Shown here: in pieces, positions 26,714-35,419 of the stretch
Position numbering within the stretch: position 1 is the stretch's first letter
Layout: each line of letters opens with the position of its first letter
Source of the DNA: Paenibacillus faecis
GTDB lineage: Bacteria; Bacillota; Bacilli; Paenibacillales; Paenibacillaceae
Assembly: GCF_008084145.1 (NCBI RefSeq)
Contig: NZ_VSDO01000002.1
Span: forward strand, 558,001 to 622,000
DNA length: 64,000 nucleotides
Direction: 5' to 3'
Position numbers and translations under genes: made by a program
Notes under the pieces: generated by a model
Told to the model about the DNA's origin: nothing
The model's input: the letters and a program-made list of their open reading frames with translations, nothing else
The model's database searches: none

Positions 26714-27961
26714 TCAGCCTTGACGGCGTCTGCGTTGGCTCCAGTCGTAAGTGGCCGATTCTTTCATGACCACGGATTTCGTACGCTCCTGTTTGGCCGG
26801 CAGGGAGGATTGGCGGGAGATGCTCAAAACGATGCCCATCGCCACCATCATCACGAGCAGCGAGGAGCCTCCGTAACTGATGAACGGAAGCGTGACCCCC
26901 GTGACCGGAATCGTACGGGTAACGCCGCCGATGTTAACGAAAGCCTGAATCGCGATCAGGCCCATGATCCCCACCCCCATCAACGTTCCGAAGGCGCTCT
27001 GGCAGCGAAGGGACACGAGCAGACCCCTCCATATAAAGTAAATGTAAAACAACAGAAAAATCAGGGTGCCGAGAAAACCGAATTCTTCCCCGATGACGGA
27101 GAAAATAAAGTCGTTATAGGCGTTCGGAAGATAATGCAACTTCTGTATGCCTTGTCCAAATCCGGTACCGGTCACGCCGGCATGTCCGATGGCCGTCAGG
27201 GATTGAATCAGATTATATCCGGTATGCTGCGGATCCGCCCACGGATCCAGATAAGCCTGAATCCGCCCCATCTTGTAATCGCTCCCCGTGTCGGCGGTAT
27301 CGCCCGGGTTGATCTTGTCCCAAAGGGCTCCGACCCCCATCACGATGCTCGCTCCCAGAACCAGCAGCGCGATGGAACCCATGATATGCTTCAGATTGGC
27401 TCCGCCCGCAAAAATAATCAGGCCCGCCGTGGCGACGAGGATCATACAGGAACCCAGGTCGGGCTGAAGCATGATCAGACCGGCCACAAAACCTACAATG
27501 ACCATGACCGGTATGTAGCCTGTGCGAAGATCGCGGAATCGTTCGCCTTTCTTGGAAATCAGGGCGGACAAATACATGATGGTCGTCACCTTGGCCAATT
27601 CCGTGGGCTGAATCCCGAGCGAGCCGACGTTCAGCCAACTGCTGGCCCCGTTGATGCCGCCGGAGAACGGAACGATCATCAATAGAATAATGGCTAATAT
27701 AAATACAGGGACAAACAGTTTCTTATATTTCTCATAGGGAATGTTCATCGCTATAAACATGCCGATTAGGCCTACAAAAGCAAATATGATTTGCTTTTTG
27801 GTAAAATACAACGGATCGTAGCCGAAGTTTTTGTTGACCATGGCGATGCTGGAGCTGGAGCTGAACACCATCACAATCCCGAACCCCACCATAAGCAGCG
27901 TCAGTACGAGAAGCTGAAAATCAGGGGTTCCGCGCCGGGGCTCTTCTTTGTTGTCTCTCAT
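26714..27961 (-). CDS. ftsW: Cell-division lipid II polymerase FtsW (SEDS family)
   Basis: A 415-residue polytopic SEDS glycosyltransferase (about ten membrane segments) that polymerises lipid II with a partner transpeptidase. Motifs: SSWLNVGSLGIQPTELAKV, the large loop with TGYNLIQSLTAIG, GTGFGQGIQKLHYLPNAYNDFIFSVIGEEFG (about 225-260), and the C-terminal VTRTIPVTGVTLPFISYGGSS. The order of motifs and the link with ylaN favour FtsW over RodA or SpoVE, but SpoVE cannot be excluded on sequence alone. It starts 11 bases after the yugN-like gene and is probably co-transcribed with it. Confidence 0.9.
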   Translation of the reverse strand: MRDNKEEPRRGTPDFQLLVLTLLMVGFGIVMVFSSSSSIAMVNKNFGYDPLYFTKKQIIFAFVGLIGMFIAMNIPYEKYKKLFVPVFILAIILLMIVPFSGGINGASSWLNVGSLGIQPTELAKVTTIMYLSALISKKGERFRDLRTGYIPVMVIVGFVAGLIMLQPDLGSCMILVATAGLIIFAGGANLKHIMGSIALLVLGASIVMGVGALWDKINPGDTADTGSDYKMGRIQAYLDPWADPQHTGYNLIQSLTAIGHAGVTGTGFGQGIQKLHYLPNAYNDFIFSVIGEEFGFLGTLIFLLFYIYFIWRGLLVSLRCQSAFGTLMGVGIMGLIAIQAFVNIGGVTRTIPVTGVTLPFISYGGSSLLVMMVAMGIVLSISRQSSLPAKQERTKSVVMKESATYDWSQRRRRQG

Positions 27962-27972
27962 GAAAGCCGGGC

Positions 27973-28314
27973 TTAAGCCTCGAGGAGTTCCTTCAACTCT
28001 GCGAGCTTATGCGTCGCCGTCTTCATGACCAGCGCCGGAATTTCCGATTCGTATTCCAGCCCGTGTGGGAAAGTGGCCCGCCCCATGTAGACCGCTTCGA
28101 TTGCCAGAATCGTGTCCGGACGCTCCAACTTGCCTTCAACCGCTCGCGTATTGATGCGAAGGTAGTATTCATCGTTGTTGTGTTCGATTTTATAGTCGTA
28201 TGTAGCGCGGTAATATTCCCACTGCCAGCGAATAAAGCCAACTTTCTCGGCAGATTCGTCCAAATAGGCCAAATCGCTCTTTAGTCCATCCAAACCTGTA
28301 TTTTCAACTATCAT
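27973..28314 (-). CDS. YugN-like family protein
   Basis: A 113-residue soluble protein resembling B. subtilis YugN, of unknown function. The N-terminus MIVENTGLDGLKSDLAYLDE and the central beta-rich core WQWEYYRATYDYKIEHNNDEYYLRI fit that family. There is no signal or membrane segment. It is the first gene of a two-gene unit with ftsW on the minus strand. The GGAGGCCTTCCGACAG stretch upstream supplies the ribosome site. Confidence 0.7.
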   Translation of the reverse strand: MIVENTGLDGLKSDLAYLDESAEKVGFIRWQWEYYRATYDYKIEHNNDEYYLRINTRAVEGKLERPDTILAIEAVYMGRATFPHGLEYESEIPALVMKTATHKLAELKELLEA

Positions 28315-28517
28315 CTGTCGGAAGGCCTCCTTATAATGTTCGTAAAAAAGTCATGAGTTCTCTCCCCATGATATTATGTTTCCATCACTTGTGCAAGCAC
28401 GGAAAGCCTTGTGCAAAGTGAAGTTTCCGCCTTTTCGTCCGCGGGCCGCGCATATTAAGAAGACTTGTTTTCTGTTACAATGAAATCAATGATTTCGGTA
28501 GAGAGGGAAGTGGGCGA

Positions 28518-29702
28518 ATGGATAGGGGAGCGCTTAAGGCTTTATTTAAAGGCATGGTGGAAGACCGGCGCTATTTGCACCGGCATCCCGAACTCTCTTT
28601 TATGGAAAAAGAAACGGCGGATTACGTGCAAAAGCGGCTGGAGAAACTCGGCGTGGAGGTGACGGCCGGCGTCGGGGGATTCGGCATCATCGGGCGCGTG
28701 CGCGGCGGCCGACCCGGGAAGACGGTGGCCCTGAGAGCGGACATGGACGCGCTGCCCATTCAGGACGAGAAGGACTGCGATTACGCGTCCGGCGTTCCCG
28801 GGGTGATGCATGCCTGCGGTCATGACGGGCACACGGCCGTTCTCCTGGCCTTGGCGGAATATTATAGCGGCCGGAGGGAAGAACTGAGCGGGGAAGTGCG
28901 GCTGCTGTTCCAGCCGGCGGAGGAAGTTTGCCCTGGCGGCGCGGTGTCGATGATCGAGGCCGGCGCGCTGAACGGGGTGGACGTCATCTACGGGGTCCAT
29001 CTATGGACGCCGATCCCCGCGGGCACGGCAATGAGTGCGGCGGGGCCGCTGATGGCCTCCACGGATGAGTTCTTCATCGACGTCCAAGGGAAAGGCGGGC
29101 ACGGCGGGATGCCGCACAGAACGATCGACAGTGTCGTCGCGGCTTCGGCGCTGGTCCTCCAACTGCAAAGCGTGGTCAGCCGCTCGGTCGATCCCCTCAA
29201 TCCGGCGGTGGTTACGGTCGGATCGATTCAAGGGGGGACCGCGCAGAACGTGATCGCCGACCGCTGCAGGTTATCGGGGACCGTCCGCTGCTTCGACGAG
29301 GACACCCGGGAGCTGATCCGGACGCGGATCCATGAACTGGCCGCAGGAACGGCCGCGGCTTATGGAGCTACGGCCAACGTCGACTATATGATGGGCTATC
29401 CCTGTCTGGTCAACCATCCCGGCGAATTTCAGCGTTTTTACGAGTCCGGAGCCCCCGATGCGGGATTAAAGCCGGCCACCTCGCCGAAGATTATGCCGGC
29501 GGAGGATTTCGCCTATTATTTGCGGCAAGTTCCGGGCTGCTTTATGCTGGTGGGGGCGGGAAACGCGGAGAAGGGGGCGGTTTATCCCCATCATCATCCG
29601 AGGTTTGATATCGATGAGGAGGCGATGCTTCACGCCGCCTTACTCATGGCGGCGATGGCCGATGCCTACTTTGCGGAGCATGCGTCCGGATCCGGCGCAT
29701 AA
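28518..29702 (+). CDS. M20 family amidohydrolase
   Basis: A 394-residue dinuclear-metal hydrolase of the M20D (hippurate/IAA-amino-acid hydrolase, AmhX/YhaA) type. It is likely to deacylate N-acyl amino acids, with the exact substrate unknown. Metal ligands: HACGHDGHT with His98, and FQPAEE as proton acceptor/metal site. The dimerisation-domain motif is GKGGHGGMPH. Other family blocks are VIADRCRLSGTVR and AEDFAYYLRQVPG. GAGAGGGAAGTGGGCG precedes ATG 28518. The CBS-domain gene follows after 46 bases. Confidence 0.9.
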   Translation: MDRGALKALFKGMVEDRRYLHRHPELSFMEKETADYVQKRLEKLGVEVTAGVGGFGIIGRVRGGRPGKTVALRADMDALPIQDEKDCDYASGVPGVMHACGHDGHTAVLLALAEYYSGRREELSGEVRLLFQPAEEVCPGGAVSMIEAGALNGVDVIYGVHLWTPIPAGTAMSAAGPLMASTDEFFIDVQGKGGHGGMPHRTIDSVVAASALVLQLQSVVSRSVDPLNPAVVTVGSIQGGTAQNVIADRCRLSGTVRCFDEDTRELIRTRIHELAAGTAAAYGATANVDYMMGYPCLVNHPGEFQRFYESGAPDAGLKPATSPKIMPAEDFAYYLRQVPGCFMLVGAGNAEKGAVYPHHHPRFDIDEEAMLHAALLMAAMADAYFAEHASGSGA

Positions 29703-29748
29703 ACCGGCTCCTCCTTTGGAATTCTATTGACCGAAGGAGGGATCCAAC

Positions 29749-30174
29749 ATGAGAAAAGTGAGTGAAATTATGACCCGTAACGTCGTAACGGTGTCTCCCG
29801 AAGACAACGTTTTTGAAGTGGCGGTCAAAATGAAGGAGCATGACACCGGTTTTATTCCGGTTTGCGAACAAGGAAGCGATCGGCTGCTCGGGGTCATTAC
29901 GGACCGCGACCTGGTCATCCGGGGCATCGCCGAGAAGCATCCGGGTTCGACCGCCGTCGAAAAAGTCATGACCCGCGGTCTCAGAACGGCTACGCCGGAC
30001 ACCTCGGTGGACGAAGCGGCCGAGCTGATGGCCGAGCAGCAAATCCGGCGGCTGCCGGTGACCGAGGGCGACCGGCTGATCGGGGTCGTTTCGATCGGCG
30101 ACCTGGCCGTGCGGGGCATCTTTGCCGACAATGCCGGCGAAGCGTTGTCGGAGATATCGGAGCAGGTGCATTAG
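29749..30174 (+). CDS. Tandem CBS-domain protein (YhcV-like)
   Basis: A 141-residue protein made only of two CBS domains (about residues 7-65 and 72-130), each with the GVITDRDLVIRGI or GVVSIGDLAVRGI nucleotide-binding ending. Stand-alone CBS pairs bind adenosyl nucleotides such as AMP/ATP and act as regulatory modules; the partner is unknown. It resembles B. subtilis YhcV in size. It is not acuB, which carries an additional ACT domain. GAAGGAGGGATCCAAC precedes ATG 29749. It may share a transcript with the M20 gene. Confidence 0.88.
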   Translation: MRKVSEIMTRNVVTVSPEDNVFEVAVKMKEHDTGFIPVCEQGSDRLLGVITDRDLVIRGIAEKHPGSTAVEKVMTRGLRTATPDTSVDEAAELMAEQQIRRLPVTEGDRLIGVVSIGDLAVRGIFADNAGEALSEISEQVH

Positions 30175-30210
30175 GGCAGCCGACCCCCGGTCTACGGGGA
30201 GGCGCGGGAG

Positions 30211-30252
30211 AAGAAGTTCGCGGCCGACCGGCTTGCGGGCTTCTTTGTTTTT
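30211..30252 (+). terminator. Terminator after the CBS gene
   Basis: AAGAAG (30211-30216) pairs with CTTCTT (30240-30245), with further pairing inside, then GTTTTTT. It is moderately convincing. Confidence 0.55.
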
Positions 30253-30277
30253 TAACAGTGTGAAAGGGAGGATGCCG

Positions 30278-31963
30278 ATGAACAGGGAAGGATCCTGCAT
30301 TGTGCAGCGGGATTTGACGGTGCTGCTTGAAAAAAAACATCCCGGCTACGAATCGGCGCGGGAAAGGCTGGCCGGGTTTGCGGAACTGGTGAAGAGTCCG
30401 GCTTATTACCATACATATCGCGTTACCCCGTTGTCTTTGTGGAACGCCGCCGCGGCCGGGATGAGCGCGGAGGACATTCTGACAGAGCTGCGGCGGCTGT
30501 CCCGCTGGGAGCTGCCGGGCGGAGTGGACGAGGAGGTCCGGATGTGGGTTTCCAGATTCGGCAGCCTCAAGCTGTTCAGGGCGGAAGAGCCGGGACGCCT
30601 GGTCCTGGAATGCGTGAGCGGGGAGGAAGGCCTGATGGCCCGGCTGCTGAAGGAGAAATCCCTTGAGCCGTACAAGCTTGAGCCGGCCGGTGACTACCGC
30701 TGCTTCCTGCCCCAGGTGTGGCGCGGAGCGCTTAAACAATCCCTTGCCCATCTCGGGTACCCTGTGCTGGACGAAGTCGGGTATCATCACGGACAATCGT
30801 TGCCCATGGCCTTACGGGACGTAACGGGCGGCGGGAAACCTTTCGCCCTCCGGCCCTATCAACAAGCGGGTGTCGAAGCGTTTGCCGGGGGAGGCGACGG
30901 CGGAGGCAGCGGTGTCCTCGTTCTGCCTTGCGGCGCGGGAAAAACGGTCATCGGGCTCGCGGCGATGGCCCATTTTCAGAGTGAAACCTTGATTCTGACT
31001 TCCAACGTCACCTCGGTGCGCCAATGGATTGCGGAAATCCGGGATAAAACGACACTGCCGGAGGACGCGGTCGGCGAATACTCGGGGGAGAAGAAACAGG
31101 TTTGCCCGGTTACGGTTTCGACCTATCAGATCCTGACCCATCGCGCTAAGAAAGAAGAGGGCTTTAAGCATATGAGCCTGTTCAATCAGCGGGATTGGGG
31201 GCTGATCATTTACGACGAGGTACATTTGCTTCCCGCTCCTGTGTTCCGGGCAACCGCCGATATCCAGGCGACCCGCCGGCTTGGGTTAACCGCTACGCTC
31301 GTACGGGAGGACGGCTGCGAACGCGACGTCTTCTCGCTGATCGGGCCGAAACGTTACGAAATCCCTTGGAAGACGCTGGAGGAACGGGGGTTCATCGCGA
31401 CGGTGGAATGCCGGGAAGTCCGGGTCGGCATGCCGGATGCGGTCAGAGAGCGCTATATCCGCGCGGAGGGAAAGGAGAAATACCGGATTGCGGCGGAGAA
31501 CCCGCGAAAAACGGAAATGGTGCGGCGTTTGGTCAGCCGCCATGCCGGCCGGCAAATTCTAATTATCGGGCAGTATTTGAATCAACTGCGCGAAGTGGCC
31601 GAAACGCTGCGCGTTCCGCTTATTACCGGCAGTATGCCGCAGCAGGAGCGGGCAACCTGGTTCGCCCGGTTTCGCGAGGGGAAGATCCCGGTGCTTGCCG
31701 TTTCCAAGGTGGCCAACTTTGCCGTCGACTTGCCCGATGCGTCCGTCGCGATCCAGATTTCCGGAAGCTACGGCTCCCGTCAGGAGGAGGCGCAGCGGCT
31801 CGGGAGAATACTGCGGCCCAAACAGGATGGCGGAGGCGCCTATTTTTACACCCTGGTCTCGGAGGAGACCCGGGAGCAGGATTTTGCGCTGCGGCGCCAA
31901 TTGTTCCTGATCGAACAAGGTTATGAATACGCCGTTACGGGAGAACGGGGGGAGGGCGCATGA
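30278..31963 (+). CDS. XPB/Rad25-type DNA helicase
   Basis: A 561-residue superfamily 2 helicase of the XPB/Ssl2 type. After a ~185-residue N-terminal domain come LRPYQQAGVEAF, Walker A LPCGAGKT (Lys222), the DEVH box at Asp313, and RLGLTATLVREDG. The helicase C half follows with the SGSYGSRQEEAQRLGRILRPK block (motifs V/VI). Eukaryal and archaeal XPB opens DNA in repair and transcription. The few bacterial homologues are DNA-dependent ATPases of uncertain role. ATG 30278 has AAGGGAGG six bases upstream. The stop overlaps the next gene by four bases, so the two are translationally coupled. Confidence 0.9.
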   Translation: MNREGSCIVQRDLTVLLEKKHPGYESARERLAGFAELVKSPAYYHTYRVTPLSLWNAAAAGMSAEDILTELRRLSRWELPGGVDEEVRMWVSRFGSLKLFRAEEPGRLVLECVSGEEGLMARLLKEKSLEPYKLEPAGDYRCFLPQVWRGALKQSLAHLGYPVLDEVGYHHGQSLPMALRDVTGGGKPFALRPYQQAGVEAFAGGGDGGGSGVLVLPCGAGKTVIGLAAMAHFQSETLILTSNVTSVRQWIAEIRDKTTLPEDAVGEYSGEKKQVCPVTVSTYQILTHRAKKEEGFKHMSLFNQRDWGLIIYDEVHLLPAPVFRATADIQATRRLGLTATLVREDGCERDVFSLIGPKRYEIPWKTLEERGFIATVECREVRVGMPDAVRERYIRAEGKEKYRIAAENPRKTEMVRRLVSRHAGRQILIIGQYLNQLREVAETLRVPLITGSMPQQERATWFARFREGKIPVLAVSKVANFAVDLPDASVAIQISGSYGSRQEEAQRLGRILRPKQDGGGAYFYTLVSEETREQDFALRRQLFLIEQGYEYAVTGERGEGA

Positions 31964-33840
31964 TCGAAGCGATTTTCCGGCGGTTCGCCGGACTGCCGTT
32001 CAAGCTGGAGAAGCTTGATGAGGCGGCGTCCGGCCGATTGACCGGAGCCGATCTGAGAGCGGCCCTGCCGGGGCTGCTGAGAGGCGGACAACTGGCCGCC
32101 GTCAAAAAGGCTTGGGGGGAAATGCTGTACTACATCCCCGCGGAGCGGCTGCCGGAGTTATGGGGACGAACGCCATTTCCCGAGCTTACGCCTTTGGCAG
32201 CTACGGATGCCCGGCTGCAAAGAGAAGCAGGTCCCGGCCTGGCCTTGGACCTATTCCGGGCCCTGACGTGGGCCGGCCGGAACGGGCTGCCCGTTACCTC
32301 CAAGGGAACCCTTCATCAACGGTCGATCGGCAAGCTGGCGGGGCACTTGTACTTGCAGGAGAACGATATCGCCGGACTCCATCTGCGCTATCCCCACCAC
32401 GACGTTTATCCCCCCCAACTGGCCGTGGTGCTCGATTTGCTGCTCTCCTTCGAGTTATTGGTGAAGGAGCGCGCAAGCTGGAGTCTGAATTCCCGGGAGC
32501 TTTCGGCCTGGCTGAGCTTGGAACAAGAGGAGATGGATGCGCTGTTGTTCCGCGAACTGCTTCACCGCTATATTCCTGATGATGTTTCCGCGCAGCACGG
32601 CGTATACAGGCTGATTCAGCCCGATCTGCGGGAAGGGACATGGTACTCGCTGCAAGACATGATCAAGTCCCTGCAATCCATAGGGATGGTCCCCGGCAGT
32701 CCGCCGGAGTTTCTCCAGGGATGGCTGGAGAACTGGCTTAAAGCCCTGGCGGGTTTCGGCTGGGTGGATTTCGGGACCGATGAGGGGGGCGAAGGCTGCT
32801 TCCGCTGGCGGAAAAAGCCGGATTTGCGACGCTTGCCGAAGAACGGACAAGCTGCGGAGGGCTCCCTGGCGGACGGAGGCCTGGATGATGGCGGGAAGTA
32901 TGGACTTGGGCCGTCTTCGCCCCCTTTCATCATCGTGCAGCCGGATTTTGAGATCCTGGTGCCCCCGGACGTATCCTACCGGGTGCGCTGGGAACTTGAG
33001 GCCTTCTGCGAAAATTTGACGATGGACCGAATGTCCGTTTACCGGCTGACCCGACAGAGCGTCTCCAAAGCGGCCGAGCTGGGCCGATCCCCGGCGGAGG
33101 TACTGGAGCTGCTGGAGACTCGGGCGGAAGCGGTGCCGGACAACGTCCGCTCGGCGCTCGAGCAATGGGGCCGCGAGCTGGGCCGCACCTTGCTGGAGGA
33201 GCGGATGCTGCTGCGCTGTGCGGACGAGGAAGCGGCGGAGACGGTGGCATCCTTGCCGGCCCTTGCCGGACTTTTGGAGCGGATCGGCCCCCGCGATTTT
33301 ATCGTGGAGGACGCCCAGGCCGCTAAAGTCCGCAGGGTGCTGGAGGAAGCCAGATTGGCCCCGCCCAAGTCCGGGGGGCCATCCGCTGCCGCTCCGGATT
33401 TCCCGCGGCTGGAGGAAGGAACCGGACATGCGCCTGCGGCACTGCGGGGGACGCAGCCGGAGCGGGCCTGGATATTTAACGGCCGGAATCTCCATTTCTA
33501 CGAACCGTCCGAGGCGATTCCGCCATTATCGGAGCTTTTTCCGGGATATGAGGAGGTTCCGGGGATGTGGTTGAAGGAGCTGCGTTCCTATCACGGCTCA
33601 ACGGCGAGAAAAGTGATGGAGCAGGCCATCGCCTGGAGGACTAAAGTAGAACTGAAAATGAACGGTTCGGTGGAGGAATTCTGTCCGCTTTTTTTGAAAG
33701 GGGACGAAAAGTGGACGGTCGTCGGACGGCTGCTGAAACCTTCCCTAAACGGAGAAGAAGTTATCCCTCCGCAAGGGGAAATCGAACTGGCGCCGGACCG
33801 CTGGGAAGCCATGCGGCTGCGGCTGCCTGAACTCTCCTAA
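31960..33840 (+). CDS. Helicase-associated protein (Helicase_C_3-like), partner of XPB
   Basis: A 626-residue protein whose centre (about residues 325-375) carries the Helicase_C_3/XPB-N-like block IVQPDFEILVPPDVSYRVRWELE followed by DRMSVYRLTRQSV. It lacks Walker motifs and so is not itself a helicase. The N-terminal third is helical, possibly winged-helix. The C-terminal ~100 residues form a separate WYL-like beta domain (RKVMEQAIAWRTKVELKMNG...). ATGA overlap with the XPB gene implies a stoichiometric partner. Family assignment is from motif memory, and the role is inferred. Confidence 0.75.
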   Translation: MIEAIFRRFAGLPFKLEKLDEAASGRLTGADLRAALPGLLRGGQLAAVKKAWGEMLYYIPAERLPELWGRTPFPELTPLAATDARLQREAGPGLALDLFRALTWAGRNGLPVTSKGTLHQRSIGKLAGHLYLQENDIAGLHLRYPHHDVYPPQLAVVLDLLLSFELLVKERASWSLNSRELSAWLSLEQEEMDALLFRELLHRYIPDDVSAQHGVYRLIQPDLREGTWYSLQDMIKSLQSIGMVPGSPPEFLQGWLENWLKALAGFGWVDFGTDEGGEGCFRWRKKPDLRRLPKNGQAAEGSLADGGLDDGGKYGLGPSSPPFIIVQPDFEILVPPDVSYRVRWELEAFCENLTMDRMSVYRLTRQSVSKAAELGRSPAEVLELLETRAEAVPDNVRSALEQWGRELGRTLLEERMLLRCADEEAAETVASLPALAGLLERIGPRDFIVEDAQAAKVRRVLEEARLAPPKSGGPSAAAPDFPRLEEGTGHAPAALRGTQPERAWIFNGRNLHFYEPSEAIPPLSELFPGYEEVPGMWLKELRSYHGSTARKVMEQAIAWRTKVELKMNGSVEEFCPLFLKGDEKWTVVGRLLKPSLNGEEVIPPQGEIELAPDRWEAMRLRLPELS

Positions 33841-33940
33841 TCTACGGGGCTCCCTCTTCTTCTCGTCGCAAGATTATGGTATGATTATCTCGTCTACCGC
33901 TTTGGCGGACTACACTTGTAAGGAATCGAGATGATAATTC

Positions 33941-34381
33941 ATGAGCGTAACGGAGATCAACACGGTCGATATGGCCGAGCTGCTGACAAACGCCTATGAA
34001 TTAGGCGATTTGATAAATAAATCCGCTGCGGTTTCCGACTATTTGTACTGGAAACGCCGGGTCGAGGAGGATGCCGAAATCCAGGCCCTCGTCAAGAAAT
34101 TGGCGGCCAAGAAGGAGCTGTTCGAGGAAACGCAGCGCTTCGGCCATTTTCATCCCAACTACCATGAAGCCAAGGACAAAGTAACCGAGGTGGAGCTGGA
34201 GTTGGAGCAATTTGAAGCGGTACGCCGCTTTAAAGCGGCGGAGAAGGAGTTGGACGATATTCTTCACCAAATGTCCGAGATTATCGCTTATGCCGTTTCG
34301 GACAGCATTAAGGTGCCGAGCAACGATCCGAATCCGAAGGGCGGAGGCTGCGGAAGCGGCGGAGCGTGCGGTTGCGGATAA
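33941..34381 (+). CDS. ricF: RicF/YlbF family protein
   Basis: A 146-residue helical protein of the YlbF/YmcA family. In B. subtilis RicF acts with RicA and RicT, holding [4Fe-4S] clusters, to direct RNase Y processing and to influence sporulation, competence and biofilm. The helical core runs AYELGDLINKSAAVSDYLYWKRRVEED to DDILHQMSEIIAYAVSD. The tail is Gly/Cys-rich (GGGCGSGGACGCG), providing three cysteines for cluster binding. No strong ribosome site is visible apart from AAGGAATCGAG. ylbG follows, as in B. subtilis. Confidence 0.9.
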   Translation: MSVTEINTVDMAELLTNAYELGDLINKSAAVSDYLYWKRRVEEDAEIQALVKKLAAKKELFEETQRFGHFHPNYHEAKDKVTEVELELEQFEAVRRFKAAEKELDDILHQMSEIIAYAVSDSIKVPSNDPNPKGGGCGSGGACGCG

Positions 34382-34433
34382 GGCCGGCGCTGAAGACATA
34401 AGGCGCTTCATGCGGAAGAGGGGGGGAGAAATC

Positions 34434-34697
34434 ATGTTTCCGGAACGGACCGGTTATATTATTTGGGTCAGCGACCTGAAGGCGGCAAGAAATTTGGAGA
34501 AATACGGAAGCGTTCATTACTTGTCGCGGCGGATGCATTATGTGGTTATGTACGTGAACGCGGACCGGGCGGAGGAGACGATGAAGAACGTCCGCAAACT
34601 CCCCTATGTTCGCAAAATCGAACGTTCCTACCGGAACGAAATCAAGACGGAATACAGCAAGGATGTTCCGGACAAAACCCGGTATTACGGTTTATAG
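34434..34697 (+). CDS. ylbG: YlbG family protein (DUF2129)
   Basis: An 87-residue protein matching B. subtilis YlbG, of unknown function but always next to ylbF. The family core is GYIIWVSDLKAARNLEKYGSVHYLSRRMHYVVMYVNAD, ending with VRKIERSYRNEIKTEYS. The start ATG 34434 has AGGGGGGAG five bases upstream. It lies 52 bases after ricF, so the pair is probably one transcript, closed by the following terminator. Confidence 0.9.
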   Translation: MFPERTGYIIWVSDLKAARNLEKYGSVHYLSRRMHYVVMYVNADRAEETMKNVRKLPYVRKIERSYRNEIKTEYSKDVPDKTRYYGL

Positions 34698-34706
34698 TTT
34701 TACGGA

Positions 34707-34731
34707 AAAGGCGGCCCTCGGGCCGCTTTTT
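34707..34731 (+). terminator. Terminator after ricF-ylbG
   Basis: AAAGGCGGCC and GGCCGCTTTT form a tight stem with loop CTC, then T7. Confidence 0.9.
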
Positions 34732-34818
34732 TTATGGGCATCTACGGAAAGGGAGGCGCGGGATTTTTAAAGTAAGCTGTCAGGGCCTGAATTGGTACAA
34801 ATTTTTCTATCTTAAGTC

Positions 34819-34847
34819 TTGTCGAACCGTTGGTTATGATGTATTAT
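34819..34847 (+). promoter_or_regulatory. Candidate promoter of the following small gene
   Basis: TTGTCG (34819-34824), a 17-nt spacer and TATTAT (34842-34847) lie 50 bases before the next start. Confidence 0.5.
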
Positions 34848-34897
34848 GTTGGGTAATTATACTTAGTTATAAAGTCCTAGAACTCGAGGTGCGGCAA

Positions 34898-35335
34898 ATG
34901 AGAAATACGGTTACGGAGCGGCGGGCCACTTGCGGAAGACAGCCTGTTTTATTGGGGGACAAGGCCATTGCCGACATCGTTATTACCCATCATGCCAGGT
35001 TAAGATATCAGGATCGGGTCGATCGCCGCGGTTCCGCGACGAATGAGATAGCGCGCTGGGCTTGGGGATGGCTCAAGCAAGGCAGAATGAAGCCGTATTA
35101 CCGAAACGGAGAGGACGTCTACCTCGTCGATGACGATTTGGTATTTGTGGCGGAGTTTACGGAGATCCCCGGGATGTATACGGAACAGGCCAAGCCTGTA
35201 TATAAAATGATTATCGTAACCTTTCTGGGCAGGATGTCGGAGACGATCGAGCTTCGCGACCTGAAATCTTACTATTCCTGGCTGCGGCATTCCCGGCGCA
35301 TGACCTTGATGAAGAATACGCGCAAACGCAAATAG
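34898..35335 (+). CDS. Hypothetical protein, basic, 145 residues
   Basis: A 145-residue basic protein with no family that I recognise. It contains an N-terminal His/Arg cluster (THHARLRYQDRVDRRG, about residues 30-45), a Trp-rich helix (EIARWAWGWLKQGRMK), a beta-rich middle (DVYLVDDDLVFVAEF ... YKMIIVTFLG) and a Lys/Arg-rich tail. It has no signal or membrane segment. The small size, nucleic-acid-like charge and TTHHARLRYQDR/VVTFLG layout loosely recall small RNase-type toxins, but no antitoxin is adjacent, so I do not claim this. It has its own promoter, ribosome site (GAGGTGCGGCAA) and terminator. The reading frame extends upstream to 34463 without support. Confidence 0.7.
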   Translation: MRNTVTERRATCGRQPVLLGDKAIADIVITHHARLRYQDRVDRRGSATNEIARWAWGWLKQGRMKPYYRNGEDVYLVDDDLVFVAEFTEIPGMYTEQAKPVYKMIIVTFLGRMSETIELRDLKSYYSWLRHSRRMTLMKNTRKRK

Positions 35336-35340
35336 AATGA

Positions 35341-35370
35341 GCATGTTCCGACAGGGGCATGCTTTTTTTT
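35341..35370 (+). terminator. Terminator after the 145-residue gene
   Basis: GCATGTTCC pairs with GGGGCATGC around GACA, followed by T8. Confidence 0.85.
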
Positions 35371-35419
35371 GTGCTCTTCCTCGTGGTATTGTAGGGGGAG
35401 AAGAAGGAGTGGAACAAGG

